Below are positions 45,035-53,954 of a stretch of DNA of 64,000 nucleotides, in pieces; position 1 is the stretch's first letter, and every line of letters begins with the position of its first letter. Source of the stretch: Weissella confusa (GTDB lineage: Bacteria; Bacillota; Bacilli; Lactobacillales; Lactobacillaceae); contig JACSZT010000006.1 of NCBI GenBank assembly GCA_014332815.1, positions 1 to 64,000 of the forward strand, written 5' to 3'. Position numbers and translations under genes: made by a program. Below the pieces are notes generated by a model. That model did not search any database. It worked only from the letters and a program-made list of their open reading frames with translations, and was not told the origin of the DNA.

Positions 45035-47680
45035 TTAGTAATGCAATGAGTGACGTCGCTTTTCGTTCTCTGACCAACCCAACCCAAGCATGAAGAGCAA
45101 GAAGCCTAAGCTGACAATTGCGCTTATCTTGAAGTATGGGGCAGCGAACTTAAAGGTGACTGTATGCTCACCCGGTTTCAATGGTACACCAATAAAGAAC
45201 TTCCCGACCGTTACGGTTTCGGTTTCTTTACCGTCGACCAAAACATGCCAACCATCAGCGTTTGGAATGGTCGTCATGAGCAAACCTTGGCCCTTCGGCA
45301 TATTAATTTTACCGTTGATTTCAGTTTCAGAATCTTTCTTAACTTGTAGACCATGTTCCTGAAGTGACTGGGCTTGTGACTTAATCAAATCCTTATCAGC
45401 ACTGTAAAGTGAGACGTTTTGTAACCACAAATCATCCTTCTTTAGAACGAACGTCAGGGTTTGTTTTTGTCCCTTTTGGTAAGCCGGCAGTGGCACAACG
45501 ATTGTGTGGCGATGGCTCGGCATCGTTGGCAACGCCTTACCGTTCAATTGAATTTCCACATTGTCATTATTAACCGCGTCGCCAAGCGTTAGATAATAAG
45601 GATTATCAGTCGTTGGCGTGTAAGTTAGGGTCAATGACGCAACTTGCTTTTTGTTTTCCTTCTTCAGATAAGCACCGGTAATCGTTGCTGGTGCAGGAAC
45701 GTTGGCAGCGGTCGAGCTATCAAAGTTTTCGCTTTTAAAGATGTCGTCGTGTTGGTAACCAATTAAGGCGTTCCAAAAATCATTTTGATTGCGGAGTGGA
45801 TCGTTGTCCTTAAACGTCACGTTAAGTGCATTTGTGTTCGCTGCAAATGCGATTGGCAGTGCGTATGGGTTCTCAGACAAAATTGCCATCCCGGTGTACT
45901 TAGTCATTTGATAAGTACCATTGGTATCAGTGCGCTGGTAGGTCTGCATGTTAGTTGGCGTACCCGGCGTATTCGGCTCCACACCAGATGGTTGCAAGAG
46001 GTAACGCATACCAAGCAAACTATCAGTTAACAATGTTCCGCTGCTGTAAGCAATGTAGTTATCGCCTTCGGGTTGACCGATTGCTGCCATGAAATCACTT
46101 TGCTGGTGTTCCAAGGCGGAACTAAAGGTTGAGGCACCGTTGTAATTGCCTTGTAGTGGGTCGCCCTTCGTACGTTGGAATGATTGCGCAACACGGTAGA
46201 AGTTATCTTTCTGGCTTGGCAAGTGTTGGGTAATCTTGTTCAAACTCTTGATGTAAGTTTGATACTCAGTATTCGTGAGGTAGCTGAAATTATTCAACGT
46301 CCAAACGGTGCTGACAGTCATTTCAGCGATAACTAGCAGACTCAAGATGCCCAACCACCAACGTGATCGATGTGACAACGCGTGTAATGCCAAAATCAAA
46401 ATAAAGAAGGCGTTACCTACTAATAATTGGTTCAATGTCAAAAAGTTTAAGCTGTCGAGGCGGAAGTAGAGGTAAACATCGGTCGCAATTGCCAAGATAA
46501 CCAATGTTCCAATTTGCGTCCACGAGAAGCGAAGCGTTGGTGACCAGACTGAGGCTGCCAACCAAAGCACCCAAAAACTAAAGACATATGAGAAACGATA
46601 GGGGTACCAAACTGGAAATTGGAACCCGTGCCACATCAAATCCAATGGGGCGTACATCATTGAAATAACTAGAAAGGCAGTTACGAGCAAAGCAGTTAGA
46701 CGCGTTTGCCAACGGATCAAGCGGTAGGTAAAGAAGAACCAAAGAATGATAATTGGCAGACTACCAATAAAAATATTTGGCAAACCTGAAGGCATTTGTT
46801 CGAAGTTAAATGTTCCCAAGAACAACTTGCCGAGTATATCAGGCGCTTGGTATTCGAACTTCCAAGTCAGATTATCCAACATGTGCTGGCCCTTGCTATT
46901 GAGCAACGTGTAACCAGTGGGTAACCAAACGATAGTTGAAAGGCCAATGCTAATGATGCTACCGAAAATGAACTTGCTAGCGATGGTCCAACGTTCACGT
47001 AAGGTGTACGGTTGCCAGAACAAGCGCCAGAAGACGTACAAAACTAGGAATAGGCCAATCATGTAGGCCATGTAGTAGTTAATAATAAAGATGGCGGTTA
47101 GTGGGGCGATAAATAGCCACGACGATTTACCATCTAAGTAGCGTTCAAATCCAGCAATGATTAACGGCAATAAGATTGCAGCGTCCAACCAAAGTAGGTT
47201 TAAGTCGTTAGCGACAAACCAGCCCATCATGGCATACGTGACACCAAAAAGTGGCAAACGCCAGCCATTTTGCCAACGCATCACGCGCAAAGCATAGCTG
47301 AAACTCCACCCAGCCAAACCGTATTTCAGAACGGTAATTAACAAGATTGCGGTTGGCAACATTGTGTTCGGGAATGGTAGGAGAAGTAAATTCGTTGGGC
47401 TGAATAAATAGTAGGCCCAATCGCCATACGTTTCACCACCCAACCCCTTTGCGAAGCTATAGAAAATACTCGTGGGATTGTGGAGGATGGCTTGACGGAC
47501 ATTTTCAAAAAAATCAATGTATTGTTGCCCTAAGTCGACGGTCAAGATGGAACTTGAACCGAACGGGGCCATGTGACGAAAGCCAAAATAGACAGTCATA
47601 ATCAAGAGGGGTAGTAAGAAACTGACCCATAGCGCTTGCGTTGATGACCGCCATTTTAGTGGATTAAAACGTGCGAACAT
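45035..47680 (-). CDS. yfhO: YfhO-family membrane glycosyltransferase-like protein
   Basis: 881 residues. About 12-14 membrane segments in the first 480 residues and near the C-terminus, with a large extracytoplasmic domain between (about 480-840). Early loop FGSSSILTVDLGQQYIDFFE carries the acidic residue typical of GT-C enzymes. YfhO in Bacillus and Listeria helps attach sugars to lipoteichoic acid from undecaprenyl-linked donors made by a CsbB-type transferase. No such partner adjoins here. Transcribed alone on the minus strand. Confidence 0.88.
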   Translation of the reverse strand: MFARFNPLKWRSSTQALWVSFLLPLLIMTVYFGFRHMAPFGSSSILTVDLGQQYIDFFENVRQAILHNPTSIFYSFAKGLGGETYGDWAYYLFSPTNLLLLPFPNTMLPTAILLITVLKYGLAGWSFSYALRVMRWQNGWRLPLFGVTYAMMGWFVANDLNLLWLDAAILLPLIIAGFERYLDGKSSWLFIAPLTAIFIINYYMAYMIGLFLVLYVFWRLFWQPYTLRERWTIASKFIFGSIISIGLSTIVWLPTGYTLLNSKGQHMLDNLTWKFEYQAPDILGKLFLGTFNFEQMPSGLPNIFIGSLPIIILWFFFTYRLIRWQTRLTALLVTAFLVISMMYAPLDLMWHGFQFPVWYPYRFSYVFSFWVLWLAASVWSPTLRFSWTQIGTLVILAIATDVYLYFRLDSLNFLTLNQLLVGNAFFILILALHALSHRSRWWLGILSLLVIAEMTVSTVWTLNNFSYLTNTEYQTYIKSLNKITQHLPSQKDNFYRVAQSFQRTKGDPLQGNYNGASTFSSALEHQQSDFMAAIGQPEGDNYIAYSSGTLLTDSLLGMRYLLQPSGVEPNTPGTPTNMQTYQRTDTNGTYQMTKYTGMAILSENPYALPIAFAANTNALNVTFKDNDPLRNQNDFWNALIGYQHDDIFKSENFDSSTAANVPAPATITGAYLKKENKKQVASLTLTYTPTTDNPYYLTLGDAVNNDNVEIQLNGKALPTMPSHRHTIVVPLPAYQKGQKQTLTFVLKKDDLWLQNVSLYSADKDLIKSQAQSLQEHGLQVKKDSETEINGKINMPKGQGLLMTTIPNADGWHVLVDGKETETVTVGKFFIGVPLKPGEHTVTFKFAAPYFKISAIVSLGFLLFMLGLGWSENEKRRHSLHY

Positions 47681-47838
47681 AGTTGTTTTCTCCCTGAAAT
47701 TCAGATAGTTCTATTAAACCATATTCTGCAGTCGTTTATTAGGGTGGCTTTTAGTTAAAATACGACAAGGGTTAAGGTTTGTTGCCCCGGTTTTATGCTA
47801 CAATTAAACAATTAGATTATGGAAGAAAGGGTCAAGTT

Positions 47839-49887
47839 ATGCAGTCACCAAAGCGACGTGGCAATCGTCGGTCAAAGAATGGATCATTAGCTCGAATTCC
47901 AGCGCGTTTGAATGTGCTGATGGGTATCGTGGTTTTGATGCTCGGATTATTGGGCTGGCGATTGGTTACCCTACAAGTTACAGATAGCGAGACGTACAAG
48001 TCAGCCGTTAATAGCGCTGAATCAAGTACTGAAAAGGTGAACGTGCAACGAGGCATGATTTACGACAGTACTGGTCAAGTGTTGGTCGCTAACAAGGGAT
48101 CACAAGCGATTACGTATACGAAGCCAAAGGGCGTAACCGAGGCTGAAATGTACGATATTGCCAATGAGGTTGCCAAGTATATCTCAATCGACACTGATCA
48201 ATTGTCATCAGGAAATTATGCGACGTATTACATTCAAGATGCGAAGCGTGCGGCGAAGGTTGTTAAGGCAAGCGGTACGAAGACTGTGCCAGGTACGGAT
48301 GATTATGTCGCTACCTTGAAGTCTTACGTACAAAAGCACGAGGCTAAGTTCCCATTGAGTGATAAGCAAAAGAATGCTGCCATGATTTTCCAAAAGATGG
48401 CAAATGCGTATTCTTTGTCAACGGTCTACATTAAAGAGACGGGTGTCACACAAGAAGAAATCGCCAACATCGGTGAGCGTCAATCAAAGATGCCAGGTGT
48501 GCGTGTTGGTATTTACTACACGCGTGACTATCCACAAGGTGATTCAATCAAGGCGTTGGTTGGTTCAACGTCAACTTCTAAGTCTGGGTTACCAGAAGAT
48601 AGTGTCAACAAGTTGCTAACGGAAGGGTATTCACGTGACGATATTGTCGGAACGTCATATCTAGAAAAGCAATACGAAGATGCGCTAAAGGGAACGAAGG
48701 GTCAAGTTGAGGTTACCACCGACAAGGACGGCAAGACGACTGAAAAGACGACGTACGCCGGTCAAGCTGGTGATAGTTTGACGTTGACCATTAATTCAAA
48801 GTTCCAAAATGATGTGCAAAGCATCTTGGAGAACAACATTCCAGGGGGGATGACAACTGGTGCGTATGCCGTTGTTATCAACCCAAAGACGGGTGGTGTT
48901 TACGCAACGGCAGGTGTTAACCGTGATAACGAAACGGGTAAGACGACGCCGGATGCCCTTTCGACTGTTAACCAAGCGAACGTTGTGGGATCTGTTGTTA
49001 AGCCAGCGATGATTACAACCGGATTCTTGAACGGTACGATTACGGCCGAAAATAATACCATTACCGACCAACCGATTACGGTTGCTGGTACGGCAACGAA
49101 GTCATCATGGTTTAACCGTAACGGAAGTGGTAGCATGCCTTTGACTGCTGACACGGCCTTGATGGTGTCATCTAACTCGTACGTTATGCAATTGATGTTG
49201 AAGATGGGTGGCTTGAACTACTTCCCGGGTATGAGCTTGGGAGCTTTGCCAACCAGTGTGTTCCAAACAATGCGTGATGGGATTGCTCGTTTCGGTCTAG
49301 GTGTTAAGACTGGTATTGATTTGCCAGGTGAAATTACTGGTGTGAAGGGTTCAACGACCCGTGAAGACATTGGTAAGGCGCTGGATGAATCATTTGGACA
49401 GTACGACACGTTTACAACAATGCAACTTGCCCAATACGCCGCAACTGTTGCTAACGGTGGTTACCGTGTTCGTCCACACATTGTTGCTTCTATTGAACAA
49501 CGTGATGAAGCGAACCGCGTTAAGACGCAAACAACTGTGCCAACAGAAGTGTTGGGAACGGTCGGCTGGACTGAAGCAGAGCGTAACTTGATTTGGAAGG
49601 GTATGGAAGAAGTTGTTCACAGTAGTTCTGGTTATGCAACTGGAACGCGTATGAAGAATGTTCAACCTGGTATCTACGCCAAGACTGGAACGGCCGAAAC
49701 AACGACTAACGGTGTTTCTACATATACCAGTTCATTGATTTCATTCGTGCCTAACTCTGATGTTGCCGTGGCCATTGTTGTGCCATCGGTTTACGAATCA
49801 GACGAAAACGTTAACCAACAAATTGCAATCCAAATCTACGAAGCGTTCTGGAAGGACGTGCAAGATTCTGGTTCTGCAACAAAGTAA
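47839..49887 (+). CDS. Class B penicillin-binding protein (PBP2B type)
   Basis: 682 residues from ATG 47839 (AAGAAAGGG upstream; the frame opens at 47779 without one). Short cytoplasmic basic tail, one membrane span (about 32-52), dimerisation domain (EKVNVQRGMIYDSTGQVL), then transpeptidase: SxxK as GSVVKPAMI, SxN as MVSSNSYVMQ, and K(T/S)G as YAKTGTAE. It cross-links septal or peripheral peptidoglycan at the outer membrane face. No PASTA repeats are present, so it is closer to PBP2B than PBP2x. It stands outside a division (dcw) cluster here. Confidence 0.9.
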   Translation: MQSPKRRGNRRSKNGSLARIPARLNVLMGIVVLMLGLLGWRLVTLQVTDSETYKSAVNSAESSTEKVNVQRGMIYDSTGQVLVANKGSQAITYTKPKGVTEAEMYDIANEVAKYISIDTDQLSSGNYATYYIQDAKRAAKVVKASGTKTVPGTDDYVATLKSYVQKHEAKFPLSDKQKNAAMIFQKMANAYSLSTVYIKETGVTQEEIANIGERQSKMPGVRVGIYYTRDYPQGDSIKALVGSTSTSKSGLPEDSVNKLLTEGYSRDDIVGTSYLEKQYEDALKGTKGQVEVTTDKDGKTTEKTTYAGQAGDSLTLTINSKFQNDVQSILENNIPGGMTTGAYAVVINPKTGGVYATAGVNRDNETGKTTPDALSTVNQANVVGSVVKPAMITTGFLNGTITAENNTITDQPITVAGTATKSSWFNRNGSGSMPLTADTALMVSSNSYVMQLMLKMGGLNYFPGMSLGALPTSVFQTMRDGIARFGLGVKTGIDLPGEITGVKGSTTREDIGKALDESFGQYDTFTTMQLAQYAATVANGGYRVRPHIVASIEQRDEANRVKTQTTVPTEVLGTVGWTEAERNLIWKGMEEVVHSSSGYATGTRMKNVQPGIYAKTGTAETTTNGVSTYTSSLISFVPNSDVAVAIVVPSVYESDENVNQQIAIQIYEAFWKDVQDSGSATK

Positions 49888-49894
49888 CTATGCT

Positions 49895-49928
49895 AAACTG
49901 ATACCTATTACTAGGTGTCAGTTTTTTG
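49895..49928 (+). terminator. Intrinsic terminator
   Basis: AACTGATACCT / AGGTGTCAGTT with a six-base loop and TTTTTT, after the penicillin-binding protein gene. Confidence 0.8.
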
Positions 49929-49945
49929 TTAGAGAGGGTGACTGT

Positions 49946-50497
49946 ATGATGGATAAGAATGAAGCTCGTGAGATAGCTAAGAGTCATTTGGCGAAGCTGT
50001 CTGATATGCAACGCGCGACGTTGATGCAACAAATAACAAGTACAGTGACAGCATTGCCAGCTTGGCAGGAAGCATCTTCAGTCGCCTTAACGTTGGCACA
50101 AGATGTTGAGTTGCCTACGCAGCTTTTAATTCAGACAGCGTTATTGCAAGGTAAAAAAGTGTATTTGCCAAAAGTAGCGCCACAACGACAGCTTGAATTT
50201 ATTCAGATTGATGAGTCAACCAAGTATGAACGCCACAGATTTGGTATGCTAGAACCAATTGGTGAACCGCTTGGGGATGTGGTGACACTTGATTTTATCT
50301 TGGTGCCTGGGTTGGCCTTTTCGGCAGCAGGTGATCGGCTAGGCTTCGGCGGTGGCTACTATGATCGTTGGTTACCAAAGACGACTGGCGCAAAAATCGC
50401 CGTGACGATTCCAGATAATTACGTGACGACCCCAAATTGGGAAATTGAAAAAACAGATCAACAGGTAGATAAGGTAATTGTTTTGCCACCTGTTTAA
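49946..50497 (+). CDS. 5-formyltetrahydrofolate cyclo-ligase
   Basis: 183 residues from ATG 49946 (AGAGAGGG upstream). It converts 5-formyl-THF to 5,10-methenyl-THF with ATP in the one-carbon pathway. The family signature FGGGYYDRWLPK is preceded by FILVPGLAFSAAGDRLG; an N-terminal basic helix and MLEPIGEP also fit. First gene of a compact unit with the rhomboid protease and YqgQ gene, a gene order common in bacilli and lactobacilli. Confidence 0.92.
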   Translation: MMDKNEAREIAKSHLAKLSDMQRATLMQQITSTVTALPAWQEASSVALTLAQDVELPTQLLIQTALLQGKKVYLPKVAPQRQLEFIQIDESTKYERHRFGMLEPIGEPLGDVVTLDFILVPGLAFSAAGDRLGFGGGYYDRWLPKTTGAKIAVTIPDNYVTTPNWEIEKTDQQVDKVIVLPPV

Positions 50498-50508
50498 GGA
50501 AGAAAAGT

Positions 50509-51210
50509 ATGATAGCAGAATTTAAGCGCGCCTTTAAAGCGACACCAGCGACCAGCGCCCTAGTGGCGTTTATGGTCGTGGTGTACCTATGGGAAGCTTT
50601 GATTGCGCAGAGTTTTACCATCAGTTCACGTGTTTTGTATGAAACAGGTGCGCAATTTGGACCAATTGTTCTCCATTATGGCGAATGGTGGCGTTTGCTG
50701 ACGGCAGGCTTTTTGCACGTTACCGCGTCACACCTAATCTTTAATATGATTACGTTGTATTTTATTGGCCGATTATTAGAGTTAGAAATTGGGCCTTGGC
50801 GTTTTCTGATTCTTTTCCTCACAACTGTTATCAGTGGGAATTTAATGAGTTTAGCATTCGGTGCGATGAATGTTATTTCAGCCGGCGCGTCTGGTGGTGT
50901 GTTCGGTCTATTCGGCGCCATTGTTAGGCTGGGGTTGATGGACAAACGTAGAGCTTATTGGCGTAGTCAGGCAAAATTGATGACGGCATTTGTGCTGTTG
51001 TCAGTCATTTCAGCACTGTTTACACCAGGAATTGATCTGGCAGCCCATATTGGTGGCCTGATTGGTGGTTTCTTGATTGTGCCAGTCTTCATATCAGGCT
51101 TCCACTATTCAGGCTTATTCAAAATCGGTGGCGGTCGACGAGCATTAGCGTTGTTGATGTATGTTGTGTTGATTGTCGCTTTGGTTGGTATTGCACTGTT
51201 ACGAAAATAG
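50509..51210 (+). CDS. Rhomboid intramembrane serine protease
   Basis: 233 residues with six to seven membrane segments. Catalytic Ser128 lies in SAGASGGVFGLFGA and catalytic His180 in AAHIGGLIGGF; upstream FLHVTASHLIFNMITLYFIG carries the conserved His and Asn of the family. It cleaves membrane proteins within the bilayer; the Bacillus counterpart is GluP (YqgP). Lacks the C-terminal TPR domain and the N-terminal cytosolic domain of GluP. Eleven bases after the folate gene. Confidence 0.92.
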   Translation: MIAEFKRAFKATPATSALVAFMVVVYLWEALIAQSFTISSRVLYETGAQFGPIVLHYGEWWRLLTAGFLHVTASHLIFNMITLYFIGRLLELEIGPWRFLILFLTTVISGNLMSLAFGAMNVISAGASGGVFGLFGAIVRLGLMDKRRAYWRSQAKLMTAFVLLSVISALFTPGIDLAAHIGGLIGGFLIVPVFISGFHYSGLFKIGGGRRALALLMYVVLIVALVGIALLRK

Positions 51211-51219
51211 GAGATAGAT

Positions 51220-51429
51220 ATGCAAACATTTTTAGATGTCCTAAACTTGTTGAAGAAATATGATATCTACATTCACGTTGGAAAGCGCCTATGGGATATT
51301 GAGTTAGCGGCAATTGAAATCGATAATATGTATAAGGCTGGCCTACTTGATGCAAAAGAATATGCGCAAATCAAGCTGGTCTTACGGCATGAGCACGAGT
51401 TAGAAGAGAAGCAAGAAAGACTGCTATAA
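51220..51429 (+). CDS. YqgQ-family protein
   Basis: 69 residues with GGAGATAG upstream. Helical protein with the family pattern FLDVLNLLKKYDIYIHVGKR followed by LWDIELAAIEIDNMY. YqgQ proteins are of unknown biochemical role and almost always precede the glucokinase gene, as here. The end of this gene overlaps a possible -10 element (TATAAT, 51425-51430). Confidence 0.88.
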   Translation: MQTFLDVLNLLKKYDIYIHVGKRLWDIELAAIEIDNMYKAGLLDAKEYAQIKLVLRHEHELEEKQERLL

Positions 51430-51434
51430 TAGTA

Positions 51435-51450
51435 TTGAAAACGTTTTCAA
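51435..51450 (+). promoter_or_regulatory. CcpA cre site upstream of glk
   Basis: TTGAAAACGTTTTCAA, a perfect palindrome matching the cre consensus. It lies just upstream of the glk -35 element, a position often linked to activation by CcpA rather than repression. Confidence 0.75.
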
Positions 51451-51458
51451 TAAAACAC

Positions 51459-51486
51459 TTGTTTTAATTCAGAAATTCGTTATAAT
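51459..51486 (+). promoter_or_regulatory. Promoter of glk
   Basis: TTGTTT (51459-51464), a 16-base spacer, then TATAAT (51481-51486), about 65 bases before glk. Confidence 0.6.
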
Positions 51487-51550
51487 AAATAATGTTGAAA
51501 GATAAGAAAGCGATTACAAAATATTTTTGTGAGAATGACGAGGAAAAATC

Positions 51551-52528
51551 ATGGCTAAAGATAAGCTAATTGGTGTTGACCTTGGTGGTACGACTATCAA
51601 GTTCGCCATTTTGACTGCCGAAGGAGAAATCCAACAAAAGTGGTCAATCCGTACAAACATTTTGGATGAAGGGTCACACATCGTGCCTGATATCATTGAT
51701 TCAATTAACCACCACTTGGACTTGTACCAATTGGACAAGGATCGCATCATTGGTATCGGAATGGGTACGCCAGGAACGGTTGATCTTGAGAACGGTACTG
51801 TTAAGGGTGCCTTCAACTTGAACTGGAAGGAAACGCAAAACGTTCGTGAGCAAATCGAAGCTGGAACTGGTTTGCCATTGACGATGGACAACGACGCTAA
51901 CGCTGCCGCATTGGGTGAGCAATGGCGTGGTGCCGGAAACAACCAACCAGATGTTGCCTTCATTACGTTGGGAACTGGTGTTGGTGGTGGATTGATTAAC
52001 GATGGTAAGTTGATCCACGGTGTTGCAGGAGCTGGTGGTGAGGTCGGTCACATGATCGTCGAGCCTGGTGGATACTTGTGCACATGCGGTAACTACGGTT
52101 GCTTGGAGCAATACGCTTCAGCTACCGGTGTTGTTCACTTGGCCCAAGACTTTGCAGAAGCCTACGTTGGTAACTCAAAGTTGAAGGCTATGGTCGACAA
52201 CGGTGAAGAAGTAACGTCAAAGATTGTCTTTGACTTGGCCAAGGAAGGCGACTACTTGGCAAACGAAGTTGTAGACAAGGTTGCTTACTACCTTGGATTG
52301 GCTTCAGCTAACATCTCAAACATCTTGAACCCATCTTCTGTTGTTATCGGTGGTGGTGTTTCAGCCGCAGGAAAGTTCTTGTTGGATCGTGTTGAGAAGA
52401 ACTTTAAGCAATTTGCCTTCAAGTCAACGCGTGACGTGACTGAAGTTAAGTTGGCTGAGTTGGGTAACGATGCTGGTGCTTACGGTGCTGCTTCATTGGC
52501 CCGTAACTCAGACCGCGTGATTGCCTAA
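51551..52528 (+). CDS. glk: Glucokinase (ROK family)
   Basis: 325 residues. It phosphorylates free glucose to glucose-6-phosphate with ATP. ROK motifs: LIGVDLGGTTIKFAI at the start, MGTPGTVDLENG, catalytic Asp in MDNDANAAALGE, FITLGTGVGGGLI, and the zinc-binding EVGHMIVEPGGYLCTCGNYGCLEQYAS with its cysteines. It handles sugar imported without PTS phosphorylation. Own promoter and cre site upstream; ends at a strong terminator. Confidence 0.95.
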   Translation: MAKDKLIGVDLGGTTIKFAILTAEGEIQQKWSIRTNILDEGSHIVPDIIDSINHHLDLYQLDKDRIIGIGMGTPGTVDLENGTVKGAFNLNWKETQNVREQIEAGTGLPLTMDNDANAAALGEQWRGAGNNQPDVAFITLGTGVGGGLINDGKLIHGVAGAGGEVGHMIVEPGGYLCTCGNYGCLEQYASATGVVHLAQDFAEAYVGNSKLKAMVDNGEEVTSKIVFDLAKEGDYLANEVVDKVAYYLGLASANISNILNPSSVVIGGGVSAAGKFLLDRVEKNFKQFAFKSTRDVTEVKLAELGNDAGAYGAASLARNSDRVIA

Positions 52529-52540
52529 TTAAATAAGTAA

Positions 52541-52577
52541 AATAAAGACGAGAATCAGTGATGGTTCTCGTCTTTTT
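52541..52577 (+). terminator. Intrinsic terminator of glk
   Basis: AAGACGAGAA / TTCTCGTCTT with a ten-base loop and TTTTTT. Confidence 0.88.
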
Positions 52578-52578
52578 T

Positions 52579-52952
52579 GTTGTGGTTGTTTGTGTGACAC
52601 ATACCGCAAATTGCATTGAACTGTAACAAAATTCCCAGAAAACGATGTAATGTTTGTAATAAATGGCCTGAAAAGTAATGAAAACACGAAAAAAGTTATT
52701 TTCAGAGTAGGGACTGTTTTTGAACTAATTGTGAACACGAGAACTGATGAGCCTAAATGACGGGTTTCGTTCGGTGCTTAAATGTGACCATTTTGTGCGT
52801 TACATGCTGTTCAGACGCTGTTATATAACTGTTACGCGCCGTCGGTATGATTAATCATGTTGTTAAGGCAACGCATAACAAAAACAAATCAAGTTTTATA
52901 ACTATTAGAAACAAACGCTTTACACGAGCAATATTTATTAGGGGAATTAATC
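52579..52952 (+). other. Long regulatory region before LysM-CHAP gene
   Basis: About 370 bases with no gene. It contains scattered TGTAA and TTACA motifs (for example TGTAATGTTTGTAAT near 52646-52660, whose spacing is two bases too short for a WalR box). ACAAACGCTTTACA near 52911 resembles a weak cre. It probably carries a long 5' leader, as before the LysM gene at 13804. Confidence 0.4.
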
Positions 52953-53798
52953 ATGCAAAACGTAAATTCACGCAAGAAGATGTACAAGTCAGGTAAGAAC
53001 TGGGTAGCCGCAGCTGTTGTTGCTGCAGCCGCAGCTGTTGCACCAATGATCTCAACTGAATCAGCATACGCTAACGAAGAAGTTGCACAAACGACTTCAT
53101 CATGGCGTGCAAAGACAGTTGACCAAGTGGTTGAAGCCGTTCAAGCCGCAGGACAAAAGTACACGGTTCAAGCTGGAGATACGTTGTCAACGATCGCATC
53201 TGCTACTGAACTTACAACTGAAGAAATCGCTTCAGCTAACAACATTTCAGACGCTAACTTTATCGTTATTGGTCAAGAAATCAACTTGACTAAGGAAGTT
53301 GCAGAAGAAGTTGTTTCAGAAGCACCAGTTGCACAAGAAGCTGCAGTTGAAGTGGCACCAGTTGTTGCAGAAGTAGCCGCACCTGTTGCTACGCAAGAAG
53401 TTGCTGTTTCAGAAGCACCAGTTGCACAAGAAGTACAACAACCAGCAGCACCATCATACAACGCTGATTACACGGCAGTACCTGGTAACTCATACTACGC
53501 TGGTCAATGCACGTGGTACGTTAAGAACCAATTGCCATGGGTTGGTAACTTCTGGGGTAACGCCGCAGAATGGGCTAACAACGCAACGTACGCTGGCCGT
53601 GTTGTAGACACGAACCCAGCTGTTGGTACGGTTGCAGTTATGATGCCAGGTGTTGCATACGCTTCATCATACGGTCACGTTGCCGTAGTTACTGGTGTTA
53701 ACGGTGACATGATCACAATCTCAGAAATGAACGCTAAGGGTGAATTCGTGGTTTCATCACGTACTATCCCTGCAGCAGGCGTATTGTTCATTCACTAA
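52953..53798 (+). CDS. Secreted LysM-CHAP peptidoglycan hydrolase
   Basis: 281 residues. Signal peptide about 1-41 (KNWVAAAVVAAAAAVAPMIS, then AYAN). A short module SSWRAKTVDQVVEAVQAAG precedes one LysM (KYTVQAGDTLSTIASATELT, about 69-115), then a Val/Ala/Glu-rich linker (about 118-165) and a CHAP domain with catalytic Cys in YYAGQCTWYVKNQ and His in SYGHVAVVTGV. It should cut wall peptides. Neighbour of another LysM protein carrying the same pre-LysM module. Very high core codon bias suggests abundant secretion. Confidence 0.92.
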   Translation: MQNVNSRKKMYKSGKNWVAAAVVAAAAAVAPMISTESAYANEEVAQTTSSWRAKTVDQVVEAVQAAGQKYTVQAGDTLSTIASATELTTEEIASANNISDANFIVIGQEINLTKEVAEEVVSEAPVAQEAAVEVAPVVAEVAAPVATQEVAVSEAPVAQEVQQPAAPSYNADYTAVPGNSYYAGQCTWYVKNQLPWVGNFWGNAAEWANNATYAGRVVDTNPAVGTVAVMMPGVAYASSYGHVAVVTGVNGDMITISEMNAKGEFVVSSRTIPAAGVLFIH

Positions 53799-53816
53799 TT
53801 TAAAATGTATTGCCTA

Positions 53817-53847
53817 TGGGACATTGTCATCAATGTCCCATTTTTTT
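53817..53847 (+). terminator. Intrinsic terminator
   Basis: TGGGACATTG / CAATGTCCCA, four-base loop, seven T. Confidence 0.9.
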
Positions 53848-53954
53848 GTTATCGTGATGTAACTTACTTGATATACGCAATTGTTATGATAGAAACCATA
53901 CGAGGCTCAGTCGTTGGACTGGCTAAAAACGTACAAAAAGGGATTATAAACAAT

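Noticed and set aside
52646-52660. WalR box upstream of the second LysM-CHAP gene
   Set aside because: TGTAATGTTTGTAAT has only three bases between half-sites, not five.
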